Of a stretch of DNA of 64,000 nucleotides, positions 54,873 to 63,180 are shown piece after piece. Numbering within the stretch: the first letter of the stretch is position 1; each line of letters opens with the position of its first letter. The stretch spans positions 496,001 through 560,000 of the forward strand of contig NZ_LMPV01000006.1 of the NCBI RefSeq assembly GCF_001423965.1. The letters are read 5' to 3'. A program made the position numbers and the translations under genes. The stretch is from Exiguobacterium sp. Leaf196 (lineage in GTDB: Bacteria; Bacillota; Bacilli; Exiguobacteriales; Exiguobacteriaceae). Below the pieces are notes generated by a model. That model worked only from the letters and a program-made list of their open reading frames with translations. It made no database searches and had not been told where the DNA came from.

Positions 54873-56579
54873 TTAAACGTGCAACGTTTCCTCTGGTGCA
54901 CACGATCGTTTAATGCGTTCGATCGCGTCCGGATCGTATTCATTTAGGACACGTTCCGCTAAGACGATCGTACGTTCATAGTCTCCCGCTAAGAACTTCG
55001 TTTCCGCGATCGTCAGCGACATATGTATCTCATTGTCGTGGCGACGGTATCGGTTCGCATACTGGACGAGCCGTTCGGCATACGTGACTTCGAACACTAA
55101 TGTATCTAACCGTTCTTGCACATGTTTAAACGTTTCTTGGACGTCTTGACTTTGTGCAACGATCGATCGGACATTAAACGGTAACTCTTCGAGCCGTGTC
55201 TCAAGCGTCTGTAGCGAACGATTCGCATTCCGTAGTGCTTCTTCGACTTCCGTTGGTAAGTTCGGTAATCCAAGTCGTTTCAGACGAAGACGTGTTTGCG
55301 AGAGCTGATGACGCCATTCGACGATCCGTTCGCGCACTTCTGTCTCTTCTTTTCGAAGCGCTTGAAGTTCGACCGTAAAGCGTTCGTACTGAATCATCAA
55401 CTGTTCCTCTAAGCGAATCGCATCGCGCATTTGATCTTCGAGCATACTGAACGGAATGATTTTCCCAGCAATCGACTCATCGAGATCTTTTGCCGCTTCA
55501 AATAGTAGCTCTTCGTCACGCTGAATCGTTTCGTAGTGAATTCCAAGATCTGCTGAGATTTCATACTTTTCACGTAAAATACTGAACTCTTGTGCTAACT
55601 GATGAATCCGTTCGCGCATCCGTAATGCTTTTTGTTTCAAGGATTGATTTTCTTTTTTCACTTGATGACGTGCATCAACTTCACGACGGAACGTATCGTA
55701 CATTTGATCAACGTCGGCTGATAACTGTTGAATCGCCTCTTCCAAACCATCGACTTCAAGTCTCTCGATTTTTTCAGCAAGACTCAGGCGTTGTTCCTCG
55801 AACCGTTTAATCTCGGATTGGAGACCGAGGGGCTCAAGTGGATACCCATCTAACGACATTTCCTTATAACCCGCTCCGAGCTGATCAATCCGTTGACGCA
55901 ATTCATGAGCGAGAATCTTCCATTGTTTCGGTACGAGCTCGACAAGGTGACGTGTCGTTGCTACTTCTTGTTCAAGCAACAAGCTTGTTTCGTACGCCTT
56001 CGTCACTTCGCCTGAAGCTTCGTATTGGCACATCTCATTCCAATGCGCATCAATTTGTTCACTTCGTTCTTCTAGACGCCCGAGTGCCGGACCGAATGAA
56101 TTCGCTTGAATCAGTAATGATTTCCGAACTTGCCCTGAATCGGCCTCCCCTTGCGCTTTCAATTCTGCTAGAACCGATTGATTCGTTTTGAACGTCGACA
56201 TCTCGACAAGCATCTCATCGATCAACCCTTCGAGTTCTGCAATCAATTGTTCCGTTACTTCGAGGTCATTCTTGACGGCGATGAACCGATATTTATCAAG
56301 CGCTTCTTCCGCTCGATAAAGTGTTTCATCGATTTGGGCGACATGGACCGTTAGTAATTCTTCCCACGCTTGATGCCAGGAGCTGAACTTCGTCTCCGTC
56401 TCACCCGCCATCGGTAGTTGCTTTAAGTCCTGCAACTCCTTTGGAATCGATGCACTGACGATGCCTTGTTTTCGCATATCAAGTTCATCGATTTTCGTGT
56501 AGTATTTTTTTCGACTGATCATGCTAAATAGCATGACGAGTAATACGATGACGATGACTCCGATCACCCATGCCCACAT
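54873..56579 (-). CDS. ezrA: Septation ring regulator EzrA
   Basis: The 568-residue membrane protein is EzrA, which limits FtsZ ring assembly and helps coordinate cell division in Firmicutes. One N-terminal membrane helix (about 3-20, VIGVIVIVLLVMLFSMI) is followed by a basic stretch and a long coiled coil of spectrin-like repeats rich in Glu, Gln, Arg and Leu. Length is normal. The start ATG follows AGGTCGTGAC with a weak ribosome binding site. It is divergent from the methionine sulfoxide reductase gene and adjacent to rpsD as in Bacillus. Confidence 0.95.
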   Translation of the reverse strand: MWAWVIGVIVIVLLVMLFSMISRKKYYTKIDELDMRKQGIVSASIPKELQDLKQLPMAGETETKFSSWHQAWEELLTVHVAQIDETLYRAEEALDKYRFIAVKNDLEVTEQLIAELEGLIDEMLVEMSTFKTNQSVLAELKAQGEADSGQVRKSLLIQANSFGPALGRLEERSEQIDAHWNEMCQYEASGEVTKAYETSLLLEQEVATTRHLVELVPKQWKILAHELRQRIDQLGAGYKEMSLDGYPLEPLGLQSEIKRFEEQRLSLAEKIERLEVDGLEEAIQQLSADVDQMYDTFRREVDARHQVKKENQSLKQKALRMRERIHQLAQEFSILREKYEISADLGIHYETIQRDEELLFEAAKDLDESIAGKIIPFSMLEDQMRDAIRLEEQLMIQYERFTVELQALRKEETEVRERIVEWRHQLSQTRLRLKRLGLPNLPTEVEEALRNANRSLQTLETRLEELPFNVRSIVAQSQDVQETFKHVQERLDTLVFEVTYAERLVQYANRYRRHDNEIHMSLTIAETKFLAGDYERTIVLAERVLNEYDPDAIERIKRSCAPEETLHV

Positions 56580-56737
56580 TTGTCACGACCTCCACTCTGT
56601 CGTACGACTTTAGATTTTCTCTAAATCGCAATAATCTTATCCTTATAATAGTATAGCGCAACCGTTTTGCATAGATTTACAGAGGCTTTTCCTGATTTCT
56701 TCCGCTGTTTTGAATCCTTTGTCCAAAAATCAATTGT

Positions 56738-56766
56738 TTGTCAGCTACATGAAAACTCGTTAAACT
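56738..56766 (+). promoter_or_regulatory. Promoter of the fRMsr gene
   Basis: TTGTCA (56738-56743) and TAAACT (56761-56766) with a 17-base spacer, about 35 bases before the start codon. Confidence 0.75.
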
Positions 56767-56801
56767 AAAAAAAATACGCTTTTCACGGGAGGAATTTTAT
56801 T

Positions 56802-57287
56802 ATGTTCGAAACAAAGACATATGAAGGTGACCGGACGAAACAATATGACATGCTGTCAAAACAACTGGATGCGTTATTAATGGGAGAAGATAATCAAGTC
56901 GCGAACTTGTCGAATGCAAGTGCGTTACTCAACCAATTCCTCGACCGCATCAACTGGGTCGGTTTTTATTTGACAGATATGGAACAAAACCAACTCGTCC
57001 TCGGACCGTTCCAAGGACTTCCAGCATGCGTTCGTATTCCATTCGGTCGTGGTGTCTGCGGAACGTCAGCAGCCGAACAAACGACACAACGCATCGAAGA
57101 CGTTCATCAGTTCCCAGGTCATATCGCGTGTGACGCGGCTTCGAATTCAGAAATCGTCATCCCACTCGTCAAAGACGGCCAAACGATCGGTGTACTTGAT
57201 ATCGACAGTCCAGAATTCAACCGTTTCGATGAAGTCGATCAAGCTGGTTTAGAAGCATTCTGTACGACACTACTTCGTCATCTGTAA
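56802..57287 (+). CDS. ytsP: Free methionine-R-sulfoxide reductase (GAF domain)
   Basis: The 161-residue GAF-domain protein reduces free methionine-R-sulfoxide. The three conserved Cys are Cys76 (LPACVRIP), Cys86 (GRGVCGTSA) and Cys110 (HIACDAASNSEIV), with the same spacing as E. coli fRMsr (Cys84, 94, 118). It resembles B. subtilis YtsP, which also lies between ezrA and rpsD. The start ATG follows GGGAGGAATTTTATT. It is a single gene; no terminator was seen before the rpsD promoter. Confidence 0.94.
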   Translation: MFETKTYEGDRTKQYDMLSKQLDALLMGEDNQVANLSNASALLNQFLDRINWVGFYLTDMEQNQLVLGPFQGLPACVRIPFGRGVCGTSAAEQTTQRIEDVHQFPGHIACDAASNSEIVIPLVKDGQTIGVLDIDSPEFNRFDEVDQAGLEAFCTTLLRHL

Positions 57288-57293
57288 TTCTGA

Positions 57294-57322
57294 TTGACAG
57301 TCGATTGTCCACACCGTATACT
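57294..57322 (+). promoter_or_regulatory. rpsD promoter
   Basis: A perfect TTGACA (57294-57299) and TATACT (57317-57322) with a 17-base spacer. Transcription would start near 57329, at the S4 leader. Confidence 0.9.
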
Positions 57323-57328
57323 TGTAAA

Positions 57329-57510
57329 AGTGCAGAAATGATAACGATAGCGGTCAAATCGCTTACGTATCACATTTCATGACTCGGTGAATAACCGGAG
57401 GGGCATCGTGTAACTTTGCTATCAAGCGAGGGTGCCACATCATGAAATGGGCGTAACGTGGGTTTGATGGCGTTATTATTTTTATGCAAATAATAACGAA
57501 CACTAAGGAG
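57329..57510 (+). ncRNA. S4 autoregulatory leader of rpsD
   Basis: Between the promoter and rpsD lies a leader of about 180 bases with repeated complementary segments (for example ATCACATTTCATGA with TCATGAAATG, and GGTGCCAC with the GGGGCATC region). In B. subtilis the rpsD leader forms a pseudoknot bound by S4 to repress its own synthesis. The position and sequence style fit; no covariance model was run. Confidence 0.82.
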
Positions 57511-57520
57511 GAGTCTTATT

Positions 57521-58120
57521 ATGGCTCGCTATACAGGTCCAGCTTGGAAACTTTCACGTCGTCTCGGTATCTCACTTACTGAAACAGGAAAAGAAATCGC
57601 AAAACGTCCGTACGCTCCAGGACAACACGGTAACAGCCGTCGTAAAATGTCTGAGTACGGTCTTCAACTTCAAGCGAAGCAAACGCTTCGTCACATGTAC
57701 GGAGTAAACGAACGCCAATTCAACCGTATGTTCAACGATGCTGGCAAAATGCCTGGTATCCACGGTGAGAACTTCATGTTCTTACTTGAAACACGTCTTG
57801 ATAACGTCGTTTACCGTATGGGTATGGCTCGTACACGTCGTGCTGCTCGTCAGCTCGTCAACCATGGTCACATCCAAGTTGATGGCGCTCGCGTCGACAT
57901 CCCGTCGTTCCGCGTGAAACCAGGTCAAACGATCTCAGTTCGCGAAAAATCGAAGAACTTTGTCGTTATCAAAGAAGCACTCGAAGTTGCTCCAGCAACT
58001 AAAGACTTCGTTACTTTCGATGCTGAGAAGCTCGAAGGAACGTTCGTCCGTCTTCCTGAGCGTTCTGAATTGAACGATCAAATCCAAGAACAACTCGTCG
58101 TCGAGTACTACTCACGTTAA
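57521..58120 (+). CDS. rpsD: 30S ribosomal protein S4
   Basis: The 199-residue protein is the zinc-free type of S4. It opens [18 protein letters not shown], includes [19 protein letters not shown] and the S4 RNA-binding domain ([21 protein letters not shown] with GHIQVDG). It nucleates 16S rRNA folding and regulates its own leader. The start ATG follows AAGGAGGAGTCTTATT, a strong site. It is a monocistronic gene followed by a terminator. Confidence 0.99.
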   Translation: MARYTGPAWKLSRRLGISLTETGKEIAKRPYAPGQHGNSRRKMSEYGLQLQAKQTLRHMYGVNERQFNRMFNDAGKMPGIHGENFMFLLETRLDNVVYRMGMARTRRAARQLVNHGHIQVDGARVDIPSFRVKPGQTISVREKSKNFVVIKEALEVAPATKDFVTFDAEKLEGTFVRLPERSELNDQIQEQLVVEYYSR

Positions 58121-58131
58121 TCGATTGTTCC

Positions 58132-58159
58132 AGCACTCACTTCGGTGGGTGCTTTTTTT
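58132..58159 (+). terminator. Terminator of rpsD
   Basis: A 9-bp stem AGCACTCAC / GTGGGTGCT with a TTCG loop and a T7 run. Confidence 0.93.
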
Positions 58160-58215
58160 GTACATATCATGAAAATGTATACCTGGTCTTAAAAAAAGAG
58201 TGACGCCAATTATTT

Positions 58216-58254
58216 ATTTGTGTTAACCTATAAACATACATAGTTAACACAAAT
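58216..58254 (+). promoter_or_regulatory. BirA operator of bioY
   Basis: A perfect 12-bp inverted repeat, ATTTGTGTTAAC (58216-58227) and GTTAACACAAAT (58243-58254), with 15 bases between, matches the Firmicute BirA box (TTGTTAAC-N14-16-GTTAACAA type). It overlaps a TTGTGT -35-like box. Biotin-bound BirA would repress bioY. Confidence 0.9.
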
Positions 58255-58273
58255 AGAAAAGAGGACTTCATTC

Positions 58274-58801
58274 ATGAAAACAAGAGATTTAACGTTCATC
58301 GCCCTCGGTGCTGCCATCATTGCAGCCGTCAGTTCTATGCCACAAATCCAACTCGTCGGTGCTGTTCCGATCACACTCCAGATGCTCGCCATCATGACGG
58401 TCAGTGCGATCCTCGGTGGAAAACGTGGTGGACTTGCTGTCTTGATCTTCTTATTGCTCGCAGCAGCTGGTCTACCTGTTCTCGGCGGAAAAGGTGGACT
58501 AGCTCCATTCGTCGGACCAACTGCCGGTTATTTGATTGCCTTTCCGATTGCAGGCTTCTTCATTGGACTGGTTGCTGAAAAAACGCATCGCTTCGTTCCC
58601 CTCTTCATTGGAATGATCGTCTTCGGACTTGGTTTAGTTTACCTGCTCGGAACATTCGGTCTGATGGCTGTACTCGATCTGTCGTTTAAAGATGCTTTTG
58701 CGATCAACTACCCCTTCATCCTATGGGATACGATCAAGGCCGTCATTGCCACGACGATCGCCGTTCGTTTGTTACCACTCCGCTTATTCCGGACAGCTTA
58801 A
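58274..58801 (+). CDS. bioY: Biotin transporter BioY
   Basis: The 175-residue membrane protein is the S component of the biotin ECF transporter. It has about six hydrophobic segments with the family features VSSMPQIQLVGAVPITLQML and VGPTAGYLIAFPIAGFFIGL. The start ATG follows AAAGAGGACTTCATTC. A perfect BirA operator precedes it, so biotin-responsive repression is expected. It is a single gene that converges with tyrS, and no other biotin gene is seen in the window. Confidence 0.96.
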   Translation: MKTRDLTFIALGAAIIAAVSSMPQIQLVGAVPITLQMLAIMTVSAILGGKRGGLAVLIFLLLAAAGLPVLGGKGGLAPFVGPTAGYLIAFPIAGFFIGLVAEKTHRFVPLFIGMIVFGLGLVYLLGTFGLMAVLDLSFKDAFAINYPFILWDTIKAVIATTIAVRLLPLRLFRTA

Positions 58802-58805
58802 AAAA

Positions 58806-58845
58806 AATAAAACGCTCTCTGCATCTATGTGCAGAGAGCGTTTCG
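58806..58845. terminator. Terminator between bioY and tyrS
   Basis: A perfect 14-bp stem AAACGCTCTCTGCA / TGCAGAGAGCGTTT with a 6-base loop. On the minus strand a T-run follows, so it mainly ends tyrS. Confidence 0.9.
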
Positions 58846-58852
58846 TATATCA

Positions 58853-60100
58853 TCAAGCATGCTCGACGACAAAGTATTTTTTCTTTCCGCGACGTACAAT
58901 CGTAAAGCGACCGATTGCATCTGATTCAGTGATTTCTTTCGTTAAGTCTTGCTCGCGTTCTCCGTTGAGGTAGATCGCACCGTTCGTGACGTCTTCACGT
59001 GCCTGACGTTTTGACGGACTAATCTTCGCCTCAACGAGCACGTCGACGAGGTTGTTTGATTCGCCAAGTGTAAAGCGTGGCATGCCTTTGAAGGCATCTT
59101 CGATATCTTCGACTTGCAACGATTTAATATCTCCGCTAAAGAGTGCCGTCGTAATACGTTGTGCTTGTGTCAGACCTTCTTCACCGTGGACGAGAACCGT
59201 CATTTCTTCTGCAAGACGACGTTGTGCGACGCGCTTCTCTGGTGCTGCCTTGACTTCTTCTGCAAGTGCATCGAGTTCTTCGTGCGTCAAGAACGTGAAG
59301 TATTTCAAGAACTTGATGACGTCGAGATCGTCTACATTGAACCAGAACTGGTAGAACTCGTACGGTGACGTTTTATCAGCATCTAACCAGACCGCACCGC
59401 CAGCTGTCTTACCGAATTTCTGACCATCCGCTTTCGTAACGAGCGGTACTGTCAATCCAAATGCTTTTTCTTCATGACCAGCACGACGAATCAGCTCCAT
59501 TCCTGCTGTGATGTTCCCCCACTGATCACTACCTCCTACTTGAAGACGGCATCCTTTGTCTTCGTAAAGTTTCAAGAAGTCAAACGATTGAAGTAACATG
59601 TATGAGAACTCAGTGAATGAGATACCGTTTTGAAGACGTGAATCAACAGAGTCCTTCGCAAGCATGTAGCTGACCGGGAAGTGTTTTCCGATATCACGTA
59701 AGAAATCGATGATTGTCAAATCTTTCGTCCAGTCTAAGTTATTGGCGATCGTGACCGGATTTTCACCTTCAAGTGGTAAGAAACGTGACAGTTGATCTTT
59801 AATCCGATTCGCGAACTCTTCGACGATATCCGATGTGTTCAATGACCGTTCCGTTGCGCGACCACTCGGATCCCCAATCATCCCAGTTGCCCCTCCAACG
59901 AGACCTACGACATGGTGACCCGCTTGTTGGAATCGTTTTAAGACTAAAATCGGCAACAAGTGTCCGATGTGAAGTGAATCTGCTGTTGGATCGAAGCCTG
60001 TGTAAAGCGTCGTCGGATTCTCGAGTAGTGTTTTCAGCCCTTCTTCATCTGTCATTTGGTTAATTAACCCGCGAAATTCTAAATCCTCTAATAACGTCAT
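58853..60100 (-). CDS. tyrS: Tyrosine--tRNA ligase
   Basis: The 415-residue class I synthetase charges tRNA-Tyr. The ATP-binding HIGH motif is HIGHLLPILVLKRFQ (about 46), the KMSKS-like motif is KFGKTAGG, and a C-terminal S4-like RNA-binding domain (about 350-415) has SPSKRQAREDVTNGAIYLNG. The start ATG follows AGGAGGAGAAACA. A T-box with a TAC specifier precedes it, so it is regulated by tRNA-Tyr charging. It converges with bioY. Confidence 0.97.
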   Translation of the reverse strand: MTLLEDLEFRGLINQMTDEEGLKTLLENPTTLYTGFDPTADSLHIGHLLPILVLKRFQQAGHHVVGLVGGATGMIGDPSGRATERSLNTSDIVEEFANRIKDQLSRFLPLEGENPVTIANNLDWTKDLTIIDFLRDIGKHFPVSYMLAKDSVDSRLQNGISFTEFSYMLLQSFDFLKLYEDKGCRLQVGGSDQWGNITAGMELIRRAGHEEKAFGLTVPLVTKADGQKFGKTAGGAVWLDADKTSPYEFYQFWFNVDDLDVIKFLKYFTFLTHEELDALAEEVKAAPEKRVAQRRLAEEMTVLVHGEEGLTQAQRITTALFSGDIKSLQVEDIEDAFKGMPRFTLGESNNLVDVLVEAKISPSKRQAREDVTNGAIYLNGEREQDLTKEITESDAIGRFTIVRRGKKKYFVVEHA

Positions 60101-60129
60101 TGTTTCTCCTCCTAAAGTTCACTATTAAC

Positions 60130-60381
60130 AAAAAAAACCGTCCCTTCGTCTAAAACGAAGGGACGGAATATTCCGTGGTACCACCCTAATTGTCCTTTTG
60201 TGTAAAAGGACCACTTGGTTCGTCGATAACGGGACGGACCGCTTGATTTCTCAAGAAACTCCTGGAAGCGTAATTCATAAGTTCACTGTGTCCTAGTTCG
60301 CAGCACCACTAGGTCTCTGTCACAGGGAGTGACTTACTACTATATTCCGATCATGGTTTAGCGCAATATACGAAAATAAGA
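60130..60381 (-). ncRNA. T-box leader of tyrS (Tyr specifier)
   Basis: The T-box sequence TAGGGTGGTACCACGGAA lies at 60171-60188 on the minus strand. It is followed by the terminator stem CCGTCCCTTCGT / ACGAAGGGACGG and a T-run (60130-60166). In Stem I the loop GAAT-TAC-G contains a TAC (Tyr) specifier at 60270-60272. The class and specifier match the downstream synthetase. Confidence 0.95.
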
Positions 60382-60388
60382 TGGTTTC

Positions 60389-60418
60389 ATGATACGTCGA
60401 AGGCGAATCCGCTGTCAA
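60389..60418 (-). promoter_or_regulatory. Promoter of the tyrS T-box transcript
   Basis: TTGACA (60413-60418) and TATCAT (60389-60394) on the minus strand, spacer 18. It is divergent from the PBP promoter. Confidence 0.82.
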
Positions 60419-60444
60419 GTCCGATTTCATTAGTAGATTTATGG

Positions 60445-60450
60445 TATAAT
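60445..60450 (+). promoter_or_regulatory. Extended -10 promoter of the PBP gene
   Basis: TGGTATAAT (TGn before TATAAT) about 60 bases before the start codon, with a weak -35. Confidence 0.65.
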
Positions 60451-60511
60451 ACGTCTATCTGTGATTTAATATTAATTTACACCTAAGTTTAAGATGCAAA
60501 GGAGATCATTT

Positions 60512-63133
60512 ATGCGCGAGAACTGGTTCAAGTTTTGGAATCATCCCCGGACGAAAGCCGTTCGGCACTGGTCAAATATCACATATGATGTTTCATGGAA
60601 CATCATTTTGTTCCTCATCATAGCTGTCTTACTCGTCGGTAGTTTTTCTGTTGGTGCAGCGGGCGGCTATTTCGCTTCGCTCGTCAAGGACACAAAAGCA
60701 CCACCATTGACTGAAATGAAACAACAAGTCAACAGCTATGCCGTCACAAGCCAAATTTATTGGGGAAGTGGTGAAAAGCTGACGAACATCTCAACAGATG
60801 AAGAACGTCAGCCTGTCGATATCAAGAAGATTTCTCCTTACTTGATCGATGCGCTTTTATCAACGGAAGATGTAGACTTCTATCAACACGATGGTGTCGT
60901 TCCAAAAGCGACATTACGAGCAGTTCTACAAGAACTAACGAATTCTGCGTCGCGCACAGGCGGAAGTACGCTAACACAACAATTAATCAAAAACCAAATC
61001 TTGACGAACGAAGTCTCATTCGAACGGAAAGCGAAAGAAATTCTTTTAGCATTGCGCCTTGAAAACGCGATGTCAAAAGATGAAATTTTACAAGCGTATT
61101 TGAATGTCGTCTCATTCGGTCGCAATTCACTCGGTCGTAACATCGCTGGGATCGAGGCTGCATCACAAGGAGTTTTCAACAAATCCGCGAAAAAACTGAC
61201 GTTACCACAAGCAGCTTTTCTCGCTGGGATTCCTAAAAACCCTTATTACTACACCCCTTACCTTCAAGGTGGCGTTGTCAAAAAGGACTTGACGCCAAGC
61301 GTCAACCGGATGAAAACAGTATTGAAGCGGATGTATGTCGCGAAAAACATCACGAAGGAACAGTACGAAAAAGCAATCAAGCATGATATTACGAAAGATT
61401 TCGCGAAACAATCAAAACGTTCTCGTGATACGTATCCGTATGTCTACGATTTAGCCGAACGTGAAGCGACGAAAATCATGACAAAGTATCTGATGAAACA
61501 AGATGGCGTGAAAGAAGATGAAGTGAAACCGTCTGAACTGGCAGAAGTGCGTGCCAACTATCAAGATCAAGCACTTGTTGCACTGCGCCAAGGCGGCTAC
61601 AAAGTTCACTTGACACTTGATAAAAAAATTCATGAAGCGATGCAACAACCTGCGAAGAACAGTGCGAACTTCCCAGGAAGCATGCAATACAAACAAGTCG
61701 TCGATCCAAAAACGAAAAAAAGCGTTTCGAAACAGGATCCAGAAGAAACAGCAGCAGTCATGGTTCAAAATGAAACGGGACGTATCCTCGGATTCGTCGG
61801 CGGACGGTATATGGATGGAAAAGCTGACGATTTCAACCGGGCATTCCAAGCCAAACGTCAAATCGGGTCAACGGCAAAACCAATCCTCGTTTACTCGAAC
61901 GGGATTGAAAATCGCTTGATCACACCAGGGTCTACCGTTAATGATGAGGAGTACTACTACCAGACTGTACCACGTCAACCTGGCGACCGTCCGATCAAGA
62001 ACGAAGGTGGACGTTACCGTGGTAATGTAACGGTTCGTACGGCATTAGAACTATCATTGAACGTACCGGCCGTTAAGATTTACGAGAAGATGAACATGTC
62101 GAATTCGATTCAAAAACTCGTCGATATGGGAGTTGAAGTACCTGATGCGATCCGTTATGCCCCTTCTGCGGCACTCGGAACGATGGAAATCACACCTGTC
62201 GAACTCGCAGGTGCTTACGCGACACTTGCCAACTATGGTGAATTCGTCCAACCGTACATCATCTCGAAAATCACGAAAGACGGAAAAGATATCTATAAAG
62301 CAAAACCGAAGAAAAAACGGATCTATGAACCACGAACAGCTTACCTGACACTTGATATGATGCGTGGTGTCTTCACGAAAGGTACAGCGACGTTCGCTAA
62401 AGCTAGATTGAACGTACCGGGAGATTGGGCCGGTAAGACGGGTACGACCAACGATGTCAAAGACTCTTATCTTGTTGGTTCTACTCCTGGTGTAACCCTT
62501 GCCGTCTGGACAGGACACGACCAGAACAACTCACTCATCGGTCCGTCAACGTACTACCAACGTACGCAGACGCTCTGGTCACAGATGGCGAATGCATCGT
62601 ATGGTGCGAACAGCAGTTACTTCAAATCTGGTGCCCGCTTCACGCAACCATCTTCTGTAACAGCAAATGACTTCCAAAACAGTGGTCGCTTCAAAGAAGA
62701 AGATAAGAAGAAAAAAGCAGAAGAAGCAAAGAAAAAAGCCGAAGCGAAGAAACAGAAAGAAGTAGAAGAAAAGAAAAAAGAGGCAGACGCACAGAAGAAA
62801 GAAGATCAACAAAAACAACAAGATCAAGCTAAAGAAAAAGCAGATGCTGAGGCAAAGAAAAAAGCAGCAGATGACGCAAAACGTGCTGCCGATGCAAAAG
62901 CAAAAGCCGACGCAAAAGCAAAAGCCGACGCAAAAGCCGAAGCTGATGCAAAAGCAAAAGCTGAAGCCGATGCAAAAAAGAAAGCTGAAGCCGATGCAAA
63001 AGCAAAAGCTGAAGCCGATGCAAAAAAGAAAGCTGAAGCGGACGCTAAGAAAAAAGAGGCAGATGCGAAGAAACAGCAAGAGCAACAAAAGAAACAAGAT
63101 GAAAAGAAAAAAGATGCTGCTTCTGAAAACTAA
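60512..63133 (+). CDS. Class A penicillin-binding protein (transglycosylase/transpeptidase)
   Basis: The 873-residue bifunctional PBP polymerises and cross-links peptidoglycan outside the membrane. One N-terminal membrane helix (about 33-55) is followed by the glycosyltransferase domain (EDVDFYQHDGVVPKATLRA with the catalytic Glu, GGSTLTQQLIKN) and the transpeptidase domain with Ser in GSTAKPI (about 455), SLNVP and KTGTTN. Residues from about 730 to the end are a low-complexity tail of Lys, Ala, Glu, Asp and Gln. The ATG at 60512 follows AAAGGAGATCATTT. It resembles PBP1A/1B-type enzymes; a specific Bacillus name is not given. A terminator follows. Confidence 0.94.
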   Translation: MRENWFKFWNHPRTKAVRHWSNITYDVSWNIILFLIIAVLLVGSFSVGAAGGYFASLVKDTKAPPLTEMKQQVNSYAVTSQIYWGSGEKLTNISTDEERQPVDIKKISPYLIDALLSTEDVDFYQHDGVVPKATLRAVLQELTNSASRTGGSTLTQQLIKNQILTNEVSFERKAKEILLALRLENAMSKDEILQAYLNVVSFGRNSLGRNIAGIEAASQGVFNKSAKKLTLPQAAFLAGIPKNPYYYTPYLQGGVVKKDLTPSVNRMKTVLKRMYVAKNITKEQYEKAIKHDITKDFAKQSKRSRDTYPYVYDLAEREATKIMTKYLMKQDGVKEDEVKPSELAEVRANYQDQALVALRQGGYKVHLTLDKKIHEAMQQPAKNSANFPGSMQYKQVVDPKTKKSVSKQDPEETAAVMVQNETGRILGFVGGRYMDGKADDFNRAFQAKRQIGSTAKPILVYSNGIENRLITPGSTVNDEEYYYQTVPRQPGDRPIKNEGGRYRGNVTVRTALELSLNVPAVKIYEKMNMSNSIQKLVDMGVEVPDAIRYAPSAALGTMEITPVELAGAYATLANYGEFVQPYIISKITKDGKDIYKAKPKKKRIYEPRTAYLTLDMMRGVFTKGTATFAKARLNVPGDWAGKTGTTNDVKDSYLVGSTPGVTLAVWTGHDQNNSLIGPSTYYQRTQTLWSQMANASYGANSSYFKSGARFTQPSSVTANDFQNSGRFKEEDKKKKAEEAKKKAEAKKQKEVEEKKKEADAQKKEDQQKQQDQAKEKADAEAKKKAADDAKRAADAKAKADAKAKADAKAEADAKAKAEADAKKKAEADAKAKAEADAKKKAEADAKKKEADAKKQQEQQKKQDEKKKDAASEN
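62700..63120 (+). repeat. Low-complexity repeat region encoding the charged C-terminal tail of the PBP
   Basis: The DNA has imperfect tandem units such as GATGCAAAAGCAAAAGCT and GAAGCCGATGCAAAAAAG, giving protein repeats of the type AKAEADAKKKAEAD. The tail is highly charged and Ala-rich, likely a helix or disordered region outside the membrane. Tandem DNA repeats can expand or contract by slippage, so strain variation in length is likely. Confidence 0.9.
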
Positions 63134-63134
63134 C

Positions 63135-63175
63135 AAAAAGGATGAATCACCTGTTTCGGTGATTCATCCTTTTTT
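63135..63175. terminator. Terminator between the PBP gene and acsA
   Basis: A 17-bp stem, AAAAAGGATGAATCACC with its complement, has a short loop and T-runs on both strands. It serves the two convergent genes. Confidence 0.95.
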
Positions 63176-63180
63176 CATGT

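Noticed and set aside
62880-63060. Regularly spaced repeats that might be taken for a CRISPR array.
   Set aside because: They are contiguous, in frame with the PBP gene, without unique spacers, and no cas genes are near.
62579-63136. A long minus-strand frame of 185 codons rich in Phe and Leu opposite the PBP tail.
   Set aside because: It is the antisense of Lys/Ala/Glu repeat codons; no ribosome binding site, and composition is an artefact of the repeat.
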